A DNA stretch of 64,000 nt, taken from positions 1 to 64,000 of the forward strand of contig NZ_JAGIPR010000001.1 of assembly GCF_017877355.1 (NCBI RefSeq). Reading direction: 5' to 3'. Positions 16,887-25,908 of this stretch are shown here, one piece after another. The stretch is from Chryseobacterium jejuense (lineage in GTDB: Bacteria; Bacteroidota; Bacteroidia; Flavobacteriales; Weeksellaceae). A program made the position numbers and the translations under genes. Every line of letters starts with the position of its first letter. The stretch's first letter is position 1. The notes beneath the pieces were generated by a model that was not told the DNA's origin, searched no databases, and worked only from the letters and a program-made list of their open reading frames with translations.

Positions 16887-19154
16887 TTATTTTGGAAAAC
16901 AGAGCCTTGCCATGAGGTAGCTTACTGTTGATTCGGCTCCCTGATTGAGATTAACATTTTTCTCTTCAAGTCCGTCATAACATCCACCTGTTGCAGGGTT
17001 ATAAATGATCTGATGTAAATGATTTTTTCCTAAAAACCAACTAAAAGCATTCATCATCATCTGCAAATATTTTTCATCCTTAAAAACCTTGTAGAATGTA
17101 GATAAGGCCAGTATGGTGTAAGCAACATCAATAGGTTGTTCACCGCCAATTGATTCAGAAATTTTAACCGTTTCTTTCTGCAGCCATCCTTTGTTGGATA
17201 TTACTTTGATGCCTCCTTTACTAAATATTTTAGAAAGCAAAAACTTGAATGATTCATTGGCAACCTGCTTATACATTTCGTCTTTGGTCGTAATCCATGC
17301 ACACAATAAAGCTTCAGGGAGTACACTGTTTCCATAGGTCAGATAGCTTTCAAACCAATGCCAGTCTTTATGTTTTTCATGCTGATACATTTTCACCAGC
17401 CGATTGGCGAACTTTTTCAATAATGGAATATTGTTTTCATAGTTTTGATAATGCAATCCCTTTATGATAAAAGCCATTGCTCGGGTAGAATGAATGTTCT
17501 CAATAGATGAAAGACTTTTTTCAATAATGGACTCCGCTTCATCAGAAAACTGTTGAGGTAAGATTGTTTTTATTGAAAGAAGATATCCCAGTGCCCAGAT
17601 AGCCCTTCCATTGGAATCTTCGAGATTGGTCTCATAATTCTGCTGGGCAAATTCCTTGTGTTGGTTTATATAGTTGAGAAAACTTCCATCTGGTTGTTGG
17701 CAGAACTTAATAAGCTTCAGATAAGTTGAGATTAAATCAAGGTCAGATTCATCTTTGCTTAGTTCATAATGTCTGCAGGCTACAATCATTGCACGGGCAT
17801 TATCGTCCAAAGTATACCCGGAATTGATATCAGGTTTGTTGATTTTAGAGAACTGGATCATCCCAAAATCTGTTGTCATATTTTTGATATGGCTGAGATT
17901 GATGATGGGAAATGTATAATGTAATGTCATTTTATCTTTGCTGTATTGTTGAAATAATAAGGCGTGTGCAATTGAAGAATTCTCCCAGGCTGTGGGAGCC
18001 ATTTTTTCCAAACTATTCGATCGCAATTTTTCTTGTGCAGTTTCATTTTTTAATAATGTATTCACGGCAGCAGCAAGCTGTTTCGGAGCTTCAAAATCAA
18101 TAATAATTCCCAGATCTTCATTTAATACTTCCAGAGCATGGGGAATAGGAGTGGAAATAATAGGACAGCCACAACTGATGGCATAGGAAAAGGTTCCACT
18201 TACTGCCTGGTTTCTGTCTTTTGAAGTGAAAAGATAAATATTGGTAAGCTGAAGATAATCTAACAACTCATTCAAAGGCAGGTATTGATTGATAAAGTAA
18301 GTGTGTTTTTCCAAATGGAGTCTCTTAACAGTATTCTGCAAAAAATCACGGTATTTTTCCCCTTCATACTTAGTGATACCGGGATGCGTTTTTCCAATAA
18401 TCAGAAACATCACATCCGGGTTTTGGGAAATAATTTCAGGCAGAGCTTCTAATGTGGTTTCAATATTTTTCCCCGAACCCAGCAAACCAAATGTTGAAAG
18501 AACTTTTTTATCTTTAAATCCATATTTCGCTTTCAGTGAAATTTTATCGATAAATGGCAGTAAATGAGTGCCGTGGGGTATCACTTTAATTTTATGAGAT
18601 GGAATATCATAATCATTGGCCAGGATATCCGCAGAAATACCGGTCATCACAATAATAGATTTTACGAAACTGCTGATTTCTTTTACCCTTTCTTTTAATT
18701 CCCGATCCGGTTTCGGCAGAACGGTGTGAAAAGTAATAATGATATCTTTCTCTAGATTTTGAAGAAAAAGCATTAGTCCGTTTTTAGCTTCAGTGAAAAA
18801 TCCAAACTCATGCTGAAGCATAACAAGTTGAATATTGTCATTTTTGTTGATTTTATCAGCCAGTTCCAAATAAGAAATAGCATCGGATGTATTGAGTCGA
18901 TATTGAGGATTTTCTTCGTATCGATAGCTTTCATCTTCAGTTTCCATTGGGCAGATGATGATGGTAAATGATTCTTTGAACTTTAGCTGAAGAGATTTTA
19001 TCAAATCCTGACAATATGTTGCAATACCGCACACCTTAGGAGGAAAAGTACTTATAAAGATAATTTCAGGCTTATAATTAATTGTGTTTTTTTTATTTTG
19101 GACAGATTGCCTTTTTGTCTTTTCCTCCACGTCTGAGTTTATATTTTTATTCAT
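16887..19154 (-). CDS. GT4 glycosyltransferase fused to an alpha/alpha-toroid domain
   Basis: 755 residues. Residues 28-400 are a GT-B glycosyltransferase (PPKVCGIATYCQDL at the N-lobe; LGSGKNIETTLEALPEI and SCGCPIISTPIPHALEVL in the C-lobe, the latter providing the EX7E-type region). Residues 430-755 look like an alpha/alpha barrel (TLDDNARAMIVACRHYE, EDSNGRAIWALGYLL, GGEQPIDVAYTILAL), similar to glycoside-processing toroids. It is translated from the same operon as GH130, 47 bases downstream, so a mannose-type glycan is a plausible substrate. Cytoplasmic. Confidence 0.85.
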   Translation of the reverse strand: MNKNINSDVEEKTKRQSVQNKKNTINYKPEIIFISTFPPKVCGIATYCQDLIKSLQLKFKESFTIIICPMETEDESYRYEENPQYRLNTSDAISYLELADKINKNDNIQLVMLQHEFGFFTEAKNGLMLFLQNLEKDIIITFHTVLPKPDRELKERVKEISSFVKSIIVMTGISADILANDYDIPSHKIKVIPHGTHLLPFIDKISLKAKYGFKDKKVLSTFGLLGSGKNIETTLEALPEIISQNPDVMFLIIGKTHPGITKYEGEKYRDFLQNTVKRLHLEKHTYFINQYLPLNELLDYLQLTNIYLFTSKDRNQAVSGTFSYAISCGCPIISTPIPHALEVLNEDLGIIIDFEAPKQLAAAVNTLLKNETAQEKLRSNSLEKMAPTAWENSSIAHALLFQQYSKDKMTLHYTFPIINLSHIKNMTTDFGMIQFSKINKPDINSGYTLDDNARAMIVACRHYELSKDESDLDLISTYLKLIKFCQQPDGSFLNYINQHKEFAQQNYETNLEDSNGRAIWALGYLLSIKTILPQQFSDEAESIIEKSLSSIENIHSTRAMAFIIKGLHYQNYENNIPLLKKFANRLVKMYQHEKHKDWHWFESYLTYGNSVLPEALLCAWITTKDEMYKQVANESFKFLLSKIFSKGGIKVISNKGWLQKETVKISESIGGEQPIDVAYTILALSTFYKVFKDEKYLQMMMNAFSWFLGKNHLHQIIYNPATGGCYDGLEEKNVNLNQGAESTVSYLMARLCFPK

Positions 19155-19201
19155 GTTGATATCTGTTTTTAAAGTCTGACATTCTTTATAGAATAGTCAA
19201 A

Positions 19202-20230
19202 TTATGATGCGTACTGTAGTAATTCCTTCAATAACTCCGGGATGCTTAAAGAAGCAACAGCTATTCTTTTATCTGCAGCTCCGTAATAAATATGGAGTGT
19301 ATCTTCTTCTACGATAGCTCCTGTAGGGAAGCAGACATTGTTCACTTCTCCCTTCTGTTCCCATTCTTCTTCGGGTTTGAAAAGAGGATAAGGAAGTCTT
19401 GAAATTTCTTTTTCGGGATTATTAAGATCCAGTAAAGCAGCACATGCGCTGTAAACATACCCTTCAATGGTATCATGTACGGCATGGTATATCAAAAGCC
19501 ATCCATGTTCGGTTTCTATAGGGGGACATCCTCCGCCAATATAGCTTACTTCATGCTCATATTGGGGAGATAATACAATATGCTCTTTAAAGTGAAGGAA
19601 ATAATCTTTCCAGAAATCAGGATTCAGATCTTCAATATTTTCTATACTTGCAATTTGGATATCGGGTTTTATGCGATGAAGAAAATAAAGCTTACCATTA
19701 ATTCTTCTTGGGAAAAATATTACATTTTTATCCCAAAGGAAGACATCTTTATCCTTTTTATGAGAAGGAGAGAGTTTGTTGAAACGGATGTATTTTTCTC
19801 CTATTTCACCTTGGGATTCTGATAAAAGTATAAATTCTTTGTATGGAATTTTGGGAACAATAATGCCCCGTTTTTGCCATGATGTAAGGTCCTTAGATAC
19901 TGCAAGGGTTCCCAATGCATTAATCCCGTCATAACTTGTATAGGTAAGATAAAATAAATGATCTATTTTTACGATTCTTGGATCTTCAACACCATGTTTT
20001 TCGTATTCAAACTCGGGGATGATAACCGGATCGCTCAACCGGGTTTCTATAGTCTTATAATCTGATAATATACAGTATCCGATACTGGAGAAATTATTCT
20101 TTGCAAGAGCTCTGTAAAATAAATGTATTTTTCCGTTATCCTTGATGACTGCAGGATTTAAAACACCCTCACTCTCAAAGTCTAATGCCGTTTTTCTGAG
20201 TATAATTCCGTTTTTTTTCAGGGATACCAT
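19202..20230 (-). CDS. GH130 family mannoside phosphorylase/mannosidase
   Basis: 342 residues, five-bladed beta-propeller glycosidase: LNPAVIKDNGKIHLFYRA, the catalytic-region GVEDPRIVKID, YTSYDGINALGTLAVSKDL, and GGGCPPIETEHGWLLIYHAV. GH130 enzymes cleave beta-mannosides, by phosphorolysis or hydrolysis; which applies cannot be told here. Its ATG begins at the base right after the stop codon of the 43-residue gene upstream, and the GT4 fusion gene follows, giving a three-gene operon. Confidence 0.88.
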   Translation of the reverse strand: MVSLKKNGIILRKTALDFESEGVLNPAVIKDNGKIHLFYRALAKNNFSSIGYCILSDYKTIETRLSDPVIIPEFEYEKHGVEDPRIVKIDHLFYLTYTSYDGINALGTLAVSKDLTSWQKRGIIVPKIPYKEFILLSESQGEIGEKYIRFNKLSPSHKKDKDVFLWDKNVIFFPRRINGKLYFLHRIKPDIQIASIENIEDLNPDFWKDYFLHFKEHIVLSPQYEHEVSYIGGGCPPIETEHGWLLIYHAVHDTIEGYVYSACAALLDLNNPEKEISRLPYPLFKPEEEWEQKGEVNNVCFPTGAIVEEDTLHIYYGAADKRIAVASLSIPELLKELLQYAS

Positions 20231-20362
20231 TTAGTTGCCGGTATTTTGGGCTTCGTTTTCCCTGTCTCTTCGTTTATTCATTTTATCCTCCCGTTTCTCT
20301 TTTGCGGATTTCGCGGGTGGAGTTTTATCTGATTTCTTTTTTCCGTCTTTTTCTTTTGACAT
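20231..20362 (-). CDS. 43-residue highly charged protein heading the GH130-GT4 operon
   Basis: A short gene (ATG at 20362, stop at 20231-20233) encoding MSKEKDGKKKSDKTPPAKSA followed by a KEKRED/NKRRDREN-rich tail. About half its residues are Lys, Arg, Glu or Asp. Its stop codon abuts the GH130 start codon without a gap, which implies translational coupling. The composition suggests an intrinsically disordered basic protein; function unknown. Short length lowers certainty, but the exact junction supports it. Confidence 0.65.
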   Translation of the reverse strand: MSKEKDGKKKSDKTPPAKSAKEKREDKMNKRRDRENEAQNTGN

Positions 20363-20527
20363 TGTGAAATATTTTTTGTTAACTGTAAATTTCAATCATT
20401 ATAAAAGGAAAGCTTTGCAATTGTCTTTCAATTTGTTGCATAAATCATAGATATTTCCGATTTAATAGACTAACTTTGGGTAAATAACTGTTAATGAAAT
20501 AATTGGCAGATATAAACAGTAAGGGAG

Positions 20528-21088
20528 ATGAAGTTGTATATAAAATACATGGTAAGCTTGCGCTGCAAAATGGTTGTCCATCAGGAACTGGAAAGGCTGG
20601 GCATTAAAAATGCTATTGTAGATTTGGGAACTGTAGAATTATTGGATAATATCAGCGTCGAACTAAGACAGATTCTAAAAGAAAACTTACTTAAAACAGG
20701 ACTTGAAGTATTAGATGATAAAAAAAGTATCCTGATAGAAAAAATAAAAAATGTAGTCATAGAAATGATTCATTATTCAGATGAACTTCCAAAAGAAAAT
20801 TTCTCAGATTATGTAAGTGAAAAATTAGGATATGATTATACCTATCTGGCAAATACCTTTTCAGAAGTGAAAGGAATGACACTTCAGCATTTTATCATTA
20901 TTAATAAAGTAGAAAAAGTAAAAGAATTGCTGTTGTATGATGAACTCAATCTTACAGAAATATCTTATAAACTCAATTACAGCAGTGTGGCCCATCTCTC
21001 TAACCAGTTTAAAAAGATCACAGGGCTTTCTCCTTCATTTTATAAGCAGTTGAAACAAAGACGTCTTGGAAATCTGGAAGACTTGTAA
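20528..21088 (+). CDS. AraC-type transcriptional regulator with small N-terminal sensor domain
   Basis: 186 residues. The first 70 residues (MVSLRCKMVVHQELERLGI..., VDLGTVELLDNI) form a small alpha/beta domain, and residues 90-180 form the AraC double HTH (LGYDYTYLANTFSEVKGMTL, LTEISYKLNYSSVAHLSNQFKKITG). This short architecture recurs in Chryseobacterium and Pedobacter. Target genes are not evident. Divergent from the GH130 operon. Confidence 0.85.
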   Translation: MKLYIKYMVSLRCKMVVHQELERLGIKNAIVDLGTVELLDNISVELRQILKENLLKTGLEVLDDKKSILIEKIKNVVIEMIHYSDELPKENFSDYVSEKLGYDYTYLANTFSEVKGMTLQHFIIINKVEKVKELLLYDELNLTEISYKLNYSSVAHLSNQFKKITGLSPSFYKQLKQRRLGNLEDL

Positions 21089-21603
21089 ATGTGTGATATA
21101 TGTAAGATTATTCCGGATATATATAGTTTAGTATATATTGAAACAGCCATCTTTGTAGTATAATAATCAGGAATTTATCAAATCCATTAAAGTTTATGCT
21201 GCCATAAGGTAGTACAATTTTTAGACAGGGAAATATAGTGAGCCGTTGAAAGTATTCATTATACAAATTACTGGTATCCGGTATTTTAAAATATTGTAGT
21301 AGTAAAGAAAGACTGGAAAAATCCAATATACACCATGATAAAAAATTAATAGGCTTAAGGATTCTCAACTTTGATAATGAGCATATTAAAATCCCGATAA
21401 AATAGTAGATCTGTTTTTAGAAGGTTTTAATTAATTAAGGATAGGAACTTATGGTTTCTGTCCTTTTTATCCATGTTTATGTGATGTGATAGGTTGGTGT
21501 AGAATAAATACTATCACCTGAACCCACAAAAAGACGTATGTTTAAACAACGTTTTTTACTCACCAGACAGGCTGTTCTTACAATTAACCCAATATCGGAA
21601 ATC

Positions 21604-21873
21604 ATGAAAACAATACATCTTTTTCAGTTTAAGAATTCCATTTCCCGGAAGCTTCCTTTTTTTAAGGAAGAATGTAGACTAGATAATTTAAATGATTTAA
21701 TGGCCTATGACCTGATGAACACCGAGAAAGTGACCGAGTTCATTATTGAGGTTCATGATGATTTTATTTTTGAAGATATGAGCAGAGAAGACCTTTTATT
21801 AATGTGCAAAAATGCCAAGGAAATGATTGAGCATTATTTTGCAACAACAATGAATGATTATGACGTTATCTGA
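21604..21873 (+). CDS. Small hypothetical protein, paralogue of the gene at 13265
   Basis: 89 residues starting MKTIHLFQFKNSISRKLPFF at the ATG at 21604; the in-frame ATG at 21538 adds 22 residues absent from the paralogue. Shares FFKEE.RL, VTEFIIEVHDDFIFEDM and LLLMCKNAKEMIEHYF with the protein at 13265-13528. Acidic, cytoplasmic, no known domain. The CinA-like gene begins 56 bases downstream. Confidence 0.7.
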   Translation: MKTIHLFQFKNSISRKLPFFKEECRLDNLNDLMAYDLMNTEKVTEFIIEVHDDFIFEDMSREDLLLMCKNAKEMIEHYFATTMNDYDVI

Positions 21874-21929
21874 ACATTAATTTCAGCAGCGTAAAAAGTT
21901 TTTTAGATCAACATTAAATAGTAGATGCA

Positions 21930-22424
21930 ATGAAATTTCAGCAAAGTTTACTTGATTATATCAGTACTTCACTCATTACAATGAATGAAACGGTTTCTAT
22001 AGCAGAAAGTGTAACCTCGGGATTAATACAGCTGGCTTTTTCCCAGATGCCTAATGCAAAGCTGTTTTACAAAGGAGGAATAACAACTTTTACATTGCCT
22101 GAAAAAGTTAAATTTTTAGATATCAATCGAATTGAAGCTCAGGAAAACGGTTTTGAGACTCAAAAAATGGCAGATACAATGGCTGTAAAGGTCGCTGAAT
22201 CATTTGGAACAGATTGGGGAATTGCTTCTACGGGATATGCTGCATCTGTAAGAAATTCAGGCTTTAAAGTATATTCATTCTGCTCATTCAGTTACAAAGG
22301 AGAGACCGTGCTTTCCAAACGGATAGAGCTCAATGAAAAGACCCTGGCTTTAGATGCACAATTATATTATACCGAATTTATTTTAGGGTGTTATAAAAGT
22401 GCACTTAATCAGATATTAATTTAA
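21930..22424 (+). CDS. CinA C-terminal domain protein (PncC-type amidohydrolase fold)
   Basis: 164 residues, consisting only of the CinA C-terminal domain: SIAESVTSGLIQLAFS (family AESCTGG), FYKGGITTFTLPEKVKFLDI, and a STGYA segment. PncC-type enzymes deamidate nicotinamide mononucleotide. The Cys-Thr-Gly of the usual motif is Val-Thr-Ser here, so activity is uncertain, while the nucleophilic Ser position is kept (AES). Cytoplasmic. Confidence 0.8.
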   Translation: MKFQQSLLDYISTSLITMNETVSIAESVTSGLIQLAFSQMPNAKLFYKGGITTFTLPEKVKFLDINRIEAQENGFETQKMADTMAVKVAESFGTDWGIASTGYAASVRNSGFKVYSFCSFSYKGETVLSKRIELNEKTLALDAQLYYTEFILGCYKSALNQILI

Positions 22425-22641
22425 TATATATTGCTTATTATCAGTTAGAAATATTGGCTTTTAAGCCGATATCCATACCTTACAAAGTATCTTTCAAATC
22501 CGCCTGTAAAAATCACCCTTACAATTTAGCTGTATATCTAATTATATCATTAACTTTATCAAATCAGAGATCAGATATAGTTGACTGAAAAGATTATATT
22601 ATGATAATGCTTATTTTCAGAAAACTATAACTTATCAAACC

Positions 22642-23133
22642 ATGAACCTATTTCAACACAACAATTTTCCAAATGTAAAGGGCAGCAGAGTATCATTAAG
22701 ACAGATTCTGGATACGGATCTGGAGGATCTTGTTGAGATTTCATTTTATGATGCTATTCAGGCGAAAACCGTTCAGCAGGCAGCTGAAATGCAGGCAAAA
22801 ATCAATCAGGATTATAAAGATGGAAATTCTATTCATTGGGGAATTGTAGATAACATGACCCATAAAATTGTTGGAACTTGTGGCTACTACCGTGGATTAG
22901 ATAAAGGAGAAGGTGAACTAGGCTGTGTTTTATTATCAAAATATTATGGACAGGGATATATGACAGAGGGAATGTTACTGGCTATTGATTTTGGACTAAA
23001 TCAAATGAAATTAGAGCGAATCTGGGCTGCAACAAGTCAACAAAATGGTCCTGCTATTAAACTTCTCGAACGGCTTAATTTTATGAGAGTTAATGAGATA
23101 GATAACGACGAAATCGAATATGAACTAAGGTAG
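22642..23133 (+). CDS. GNAT acetyltransferase, RimJ/RimL type
   Basis: 163 residues with the RimJ/RimL pattern: RVSLRQILDTDLEDL at the N-terminus, GTCGYYRGLDKGEGELGCVLLSKYYGQGYMTEGM (motif A, acetyl-CoA loop), and ERIWAATSQQNGPAIKLLERLNF (motif B). Transfers acetyl to an amine, possibly a protein N-terminus or small molecule. Cytoplasmic, single gene. Confidence 0.88.
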   Translation: MNLFQHNNFPNVKGSRVSLRQILDTDLEDLVEISFYDAIQAKTVQQAAEMQAKINQDYKDGNSIHWGIVDNMTHKIVGTCGYYRGLDKGEGELGCVLLSKYYGQGYMTEGMLLAIDFGLNQMKLERIWAATSQQNGPAIKLLERLNFMRVNEIDNDEIEYELR

Positions 23134-23197
23134 TTTTATTTTAACTATTTGGCTTGTATTTTATAGAAAACCTTTGAAGGAGACAAATATTTACAGT

Positions 23198-23671
23198 ATG
23201 GGAGAACTAATTACTGAAGAAGTGTTTGCAGCACCACAATGGCAGAAAATAACCTATCGGATAGTAAGTCTTTTAGTATTTGCACTAGGAGTTAACGTTC
23301 TCATGATAAAAAATGGGGGATGGCTGCTTTTTTTAGCTCCTCTGATTTTCTTTATTGCTGTTTCCATGTTTGTATACACTCGTCAAAAACTTATTATTTC
23401 GAATAGTGAACTCCGTTTTGTGGGTGATTTTAAGAGCTATTTTATTTCCTGGAGTGATATTACAAAGGTTGATATGGTAAGACTTGGAAAATATAGAACA
23501 CCAACAGTTACCATTTATTATTCCGGTGGAAAGCTGAAATTGAACAGAAGTTTCTATCTTGAGCCTCAGTTCAAAAGAATGTTATCACTAATGGAAACTA
23601 GAATTAATCCGGAATTATACACAAAGAGATACTGGGAAGTTCGTAACCAGATTGCCTGGAATATAGTTTAG
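23198..23671 (+). CDS. Membrane protein with PH-like domain, unknown
   Basis: About 157 residues from the ATG at 23198 (a TTG at 23174 is in frame). Two transmembrane helices (VSLLVFALGVNVLMI and LLFLAPLIFFIAVSMFVY) precede a domain with alternating strands (RQKLIISNSELRFVGDFKSYFISWSDI), typical of small PH-like bacterial membrane proteins. Its layout resembles the gene at 8285, without clear homology. Function unknown. Confidence 0.6.
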   Translation: MGELITEEVFAAPQWQKITYRIVSLLVFALGVNVLMIKNGGWLLFLAPLIFFIAVSMFVYTRQKLIISNSELRFVGDFKSYFISWSDITKVDMVRLGKYRTPTVTIYYSGGKLKLNRSFYLEPQFKRMLSLMETRINPELYTKRYWEVRNQIAWNIV

Positions 23672-23748
23672 AAAATGACAAAAACTTGCTTTACATTCAT
23701 TACTGTTTGTGGTTTTTTGAAGCTGCAGGCATTATAAATATATAAAAA

Positions 23749-24903
23749 ATGATCAAAAATAGTATACAATGGTTCATTGTTTTTTCCTTTGCCACATTTC
23801 TTTTTTCCTGCTCAGCCACAAAAAAGGTGGCAGAGACCGATACTGGAAAGGCTGCTGATAAATCTGATTTGCTTTATACGGAAATCCATCGTGTAGCTTT
23901 AGAAGCCACCCAAAATAATCATGTTCCGGGGGTAGCTATAGCAGTTATTCAAAATGGAAAAGTTCTCTGGACACAATGTATTGGATTGGCTGATATGGAA
24001 AGTAAAAAACCAATTACTACGGAAACTATTTTTAATGTGGGATCTGTATCGAAAATGGTATCTGCATGGGGATTGATACAATTGAGTGAAAAAGGGCTTG
24101 TAACATTGGATGAATCGGTTGATCCGTTCTTGGTGCGCTGGAAGCTGCCAGTATCCCAATATGATATATCAAAAGTTACTTTGAGACGTATTCTCAGTCA
24201 TACAGCGGGGCTTTCGGTACACGGATATGGAGGTTCGGAACAGGGAACTCCATTGCTAAGTTTAGAAGAGTCACTTTCAGGAAAGACAAAAAGAAATGGA
24301 GAAAGTGTGCGTCTTATCAGTGAGCCAGGAACAAAATGGGAATATTCAGGTGGTGGTTACACCCTTGCACAATTACTGCTCGAAGAGCGAACGAAAGAAA
24401 AATTTTCAGACTACATGAAAAAGAATGTTTTTGAGCCTCTAGGGTTGAATCATACCCATTATGAATGGACAGAAGAAATGATGACAAGCTCTGCAACGGC
24501 TTATGATGCTTCAGGGAAACCAATAAAGAACAGGATATTTACAGAACAGGCTGCAGCCGGATTGCAAACTACAATTTTGGATTTGGCCCATTTTGCTGAG
24601 CTATCAATAACCTCTGATTCAAAACAGTTGAATAAAGTTTTGAAATCAACAAACCTGCAATTAATGGAGAAACCTGTTTTACCATTTTCTGATCAGGGAA
24701 AAAGTGGTCTAGGCTATCGGTTTATGAATTATGAAGGGTTTGAAACCATTGGGCATACCGGTGAAAATGAAGGCTGGAGTGCTGGGGTGTTTATGCATCT
24801 GCCTACAAAGAGCGGTATTGTTATACTCTGTAATAGTTCTAATGGAGACCGCGTCTGGTATCCTATTTACCAGAGTTGGGTAAAAAGAATCAAGGTAGAT
24901 TAA
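23749..24903 (+). CDS. Class-C beta-lactamase-family serine hydrolase, lipoprotein
   Basis: 384 residues. Lipoprotein signal with lipobox FLFSC (Cys21). Serine hydrolase motifs: SVSK (nucleophile Ser, general base Lys) in FNVGSVSKMVSAWG, YSG in WEYSGGGYTL, and HTG in IGHTGENEG. These match penicillin-binding/beta-lactamase class C folds used for peptidase or esterase activity. Periplasmic or outer-membrane face. One of three such genes within 7.5 kb. Confidence 0.88.
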   Translation: MIKNSIQWFIVFSFATFLFSCSATKKVAETDTGKAADKSDLLYTEIHRVALEATQNNHVPGVAIAVIQNGKVLWTQCIGLADMESKKPITTETIFNVGSVSKMVSAWGLIQLSEKGLVTLDESVDPFLVRWKLPVSQYDISKVTLRRILSHTAGLSVHGYGGSEQGTPLLSLEESLSGKTKRNGESVRLISEPGTKWEYSGGGYTLAQLLLEERTKEKFSDYMKKNVFEPLGLNHTHYEWTEEMMTSSATAYDASGKPIKNRIFTEQAAAGLQTTILDLAHFAELSITSDSKQLNKVLKSTNLQLMEKPVLPFSDQGKSGLGYRFMNYEGFETIGHTGENEGWSAGVFMHLPTKSGIVILCNSSNGDRVWYPIYQSWVKRIKVD

Positions 24904-25055
24904 AAGTACCTGATGCACTACATCATCTAAGAAGTATTCAGAAAGTCAAATAGAGTGGCTGGGATGTACTAGCGAAAAGAACTCTCAGTAGGTGTTTAGA
25001 GTTTAGAAATACCCCAATTCATAAAAATTATCATTCATGATTTTATGATTGTAAA

Positions 25056-25084
25056 AAGAGACAACTATTTGCTGGTTGTCTCTT
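25056..25084 (+). terminator. Terminator after the first serine hydrolase gene
   Basis: AAGAGACAAC / GTTGTCTCTT perfect 10-bp stem with a 9-nt loop; the U-run is short, so efficiency is uncertain. The rest of 24904-25276 shows no gene. Confidence 0.6.
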
Positions 25085-25276
25085 AAAGTGATCAAAACAG
25101 GATGATTTTCAAACGCGGTTATAGATAATTTGGTTTGCTTGAGTCATATTAAAAGAGGATTACAGAACTCTTTTTTTGTCCTTAAGTTTCTATTTTATGG
25201 TATTGATCCTATACTTTTGCTTCTTTGTAGAAGACAAAAATCCTTACTAGGCTTTAGTTTTTCAATATATTTGATA

Positions 25277-25819
25277 TTAAAATCGGTAGCCAATACTCAA
25301 TCCAAATTTTGCCACAACGTCATGATCTGTTTTGTCTGCATTGAACAAAAGCTTTCCATAGCCAACGTTGGCTTCAAAAACAAGTCCTTTTTTTGTGACC
25401 AACTTCCAGCCAAGACCAGCACCCAGTGCAGCATCATAAACATCTTTATTTTCAGTGAATGTCACGTTGTCTGGTGCGTATATTTTTTTTCCATCAATGG
25501 AAGTGAACATTCCAAATCCTTCGACAAAAAAACCGGAAGCATATTTTTTTCCAAAATAATATCTGTAATAGGGGGAGATGTTGTAATTCATATCCTCATT
25601 TTTTGTCTGATCATAAACAATAAATGTAGAGATCCCCAGTGATGAACGTTTGTTGAGATGTCGTTCAAAACCTACTTCTACAGAACCGGATAATGGCGCA
25701 AGTAAATTCAGTTTAATTTCATTTTTTTTCTCATACGGATCTCCATTGGTTTCGTTGCTTTGAGCATCTACAGAATAAAAAGCAAACAAAAAGATGAGTA
25801 ATAAAAAGGTTTTTTCCAT
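25277..25819 (-). CDS. Outer-membrane beta-barrel protein, DUF3575-like
   Basis: 180 residues with a signal peptide (cleaved around VDA-Q). Amphipathic strands alternate from residue 34 (EIKLNLLAPLSGSVEVGFERHLNKRSSL, ISPYYRYYFGK, VFEANVGYGKLLF) and end with aromatic KFGLSIGYRF, the typical C-terminal barrel signal. Eight-stranded barrel is likely. Function unknown. Single gene in the same orientation as the AraC gene downstream of it. Confidence 0.8.
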   Translation of the reverse strand: MEKTFLLLIFLFAFYSVDAQSNETNGDPYEKKNEIKLNLLAPLSGSVEVGFERHLNKRSSLGISTFIVYDQTKNEDMNYNISPYYRYYFGKKYASGFFVEGFGMFTSIDGKKIYAPDNVTFTENKDVYDAALGAGLGWKLVTKKGLVFEANVGYGKLLFNADKTDHDVVAKFGLSIGYRF

Positions 25820-25908
25820 AAAAATTAATTTAAATTATTTTAGATGCAAAACTCAAATAATTCAAATTAGAACAGGTTTCAAAAGCTTAAAAATGGAGAA
25901 AATGGTAC

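Noticed and set aside
20235..20450. 71-codon plus-strand reading frame
   Set aside because: It is the opposite strand of the 43-residue coupled gene, and its Ser/Phe-rich composition reflects the Lys/Arg/Glu codons there.
21108..21368. 86-codon minus-strand reading frame
   Set aside because: Hydrophobic and aromatic throughout, no neighbour coupling, no homologous pattern known to me.
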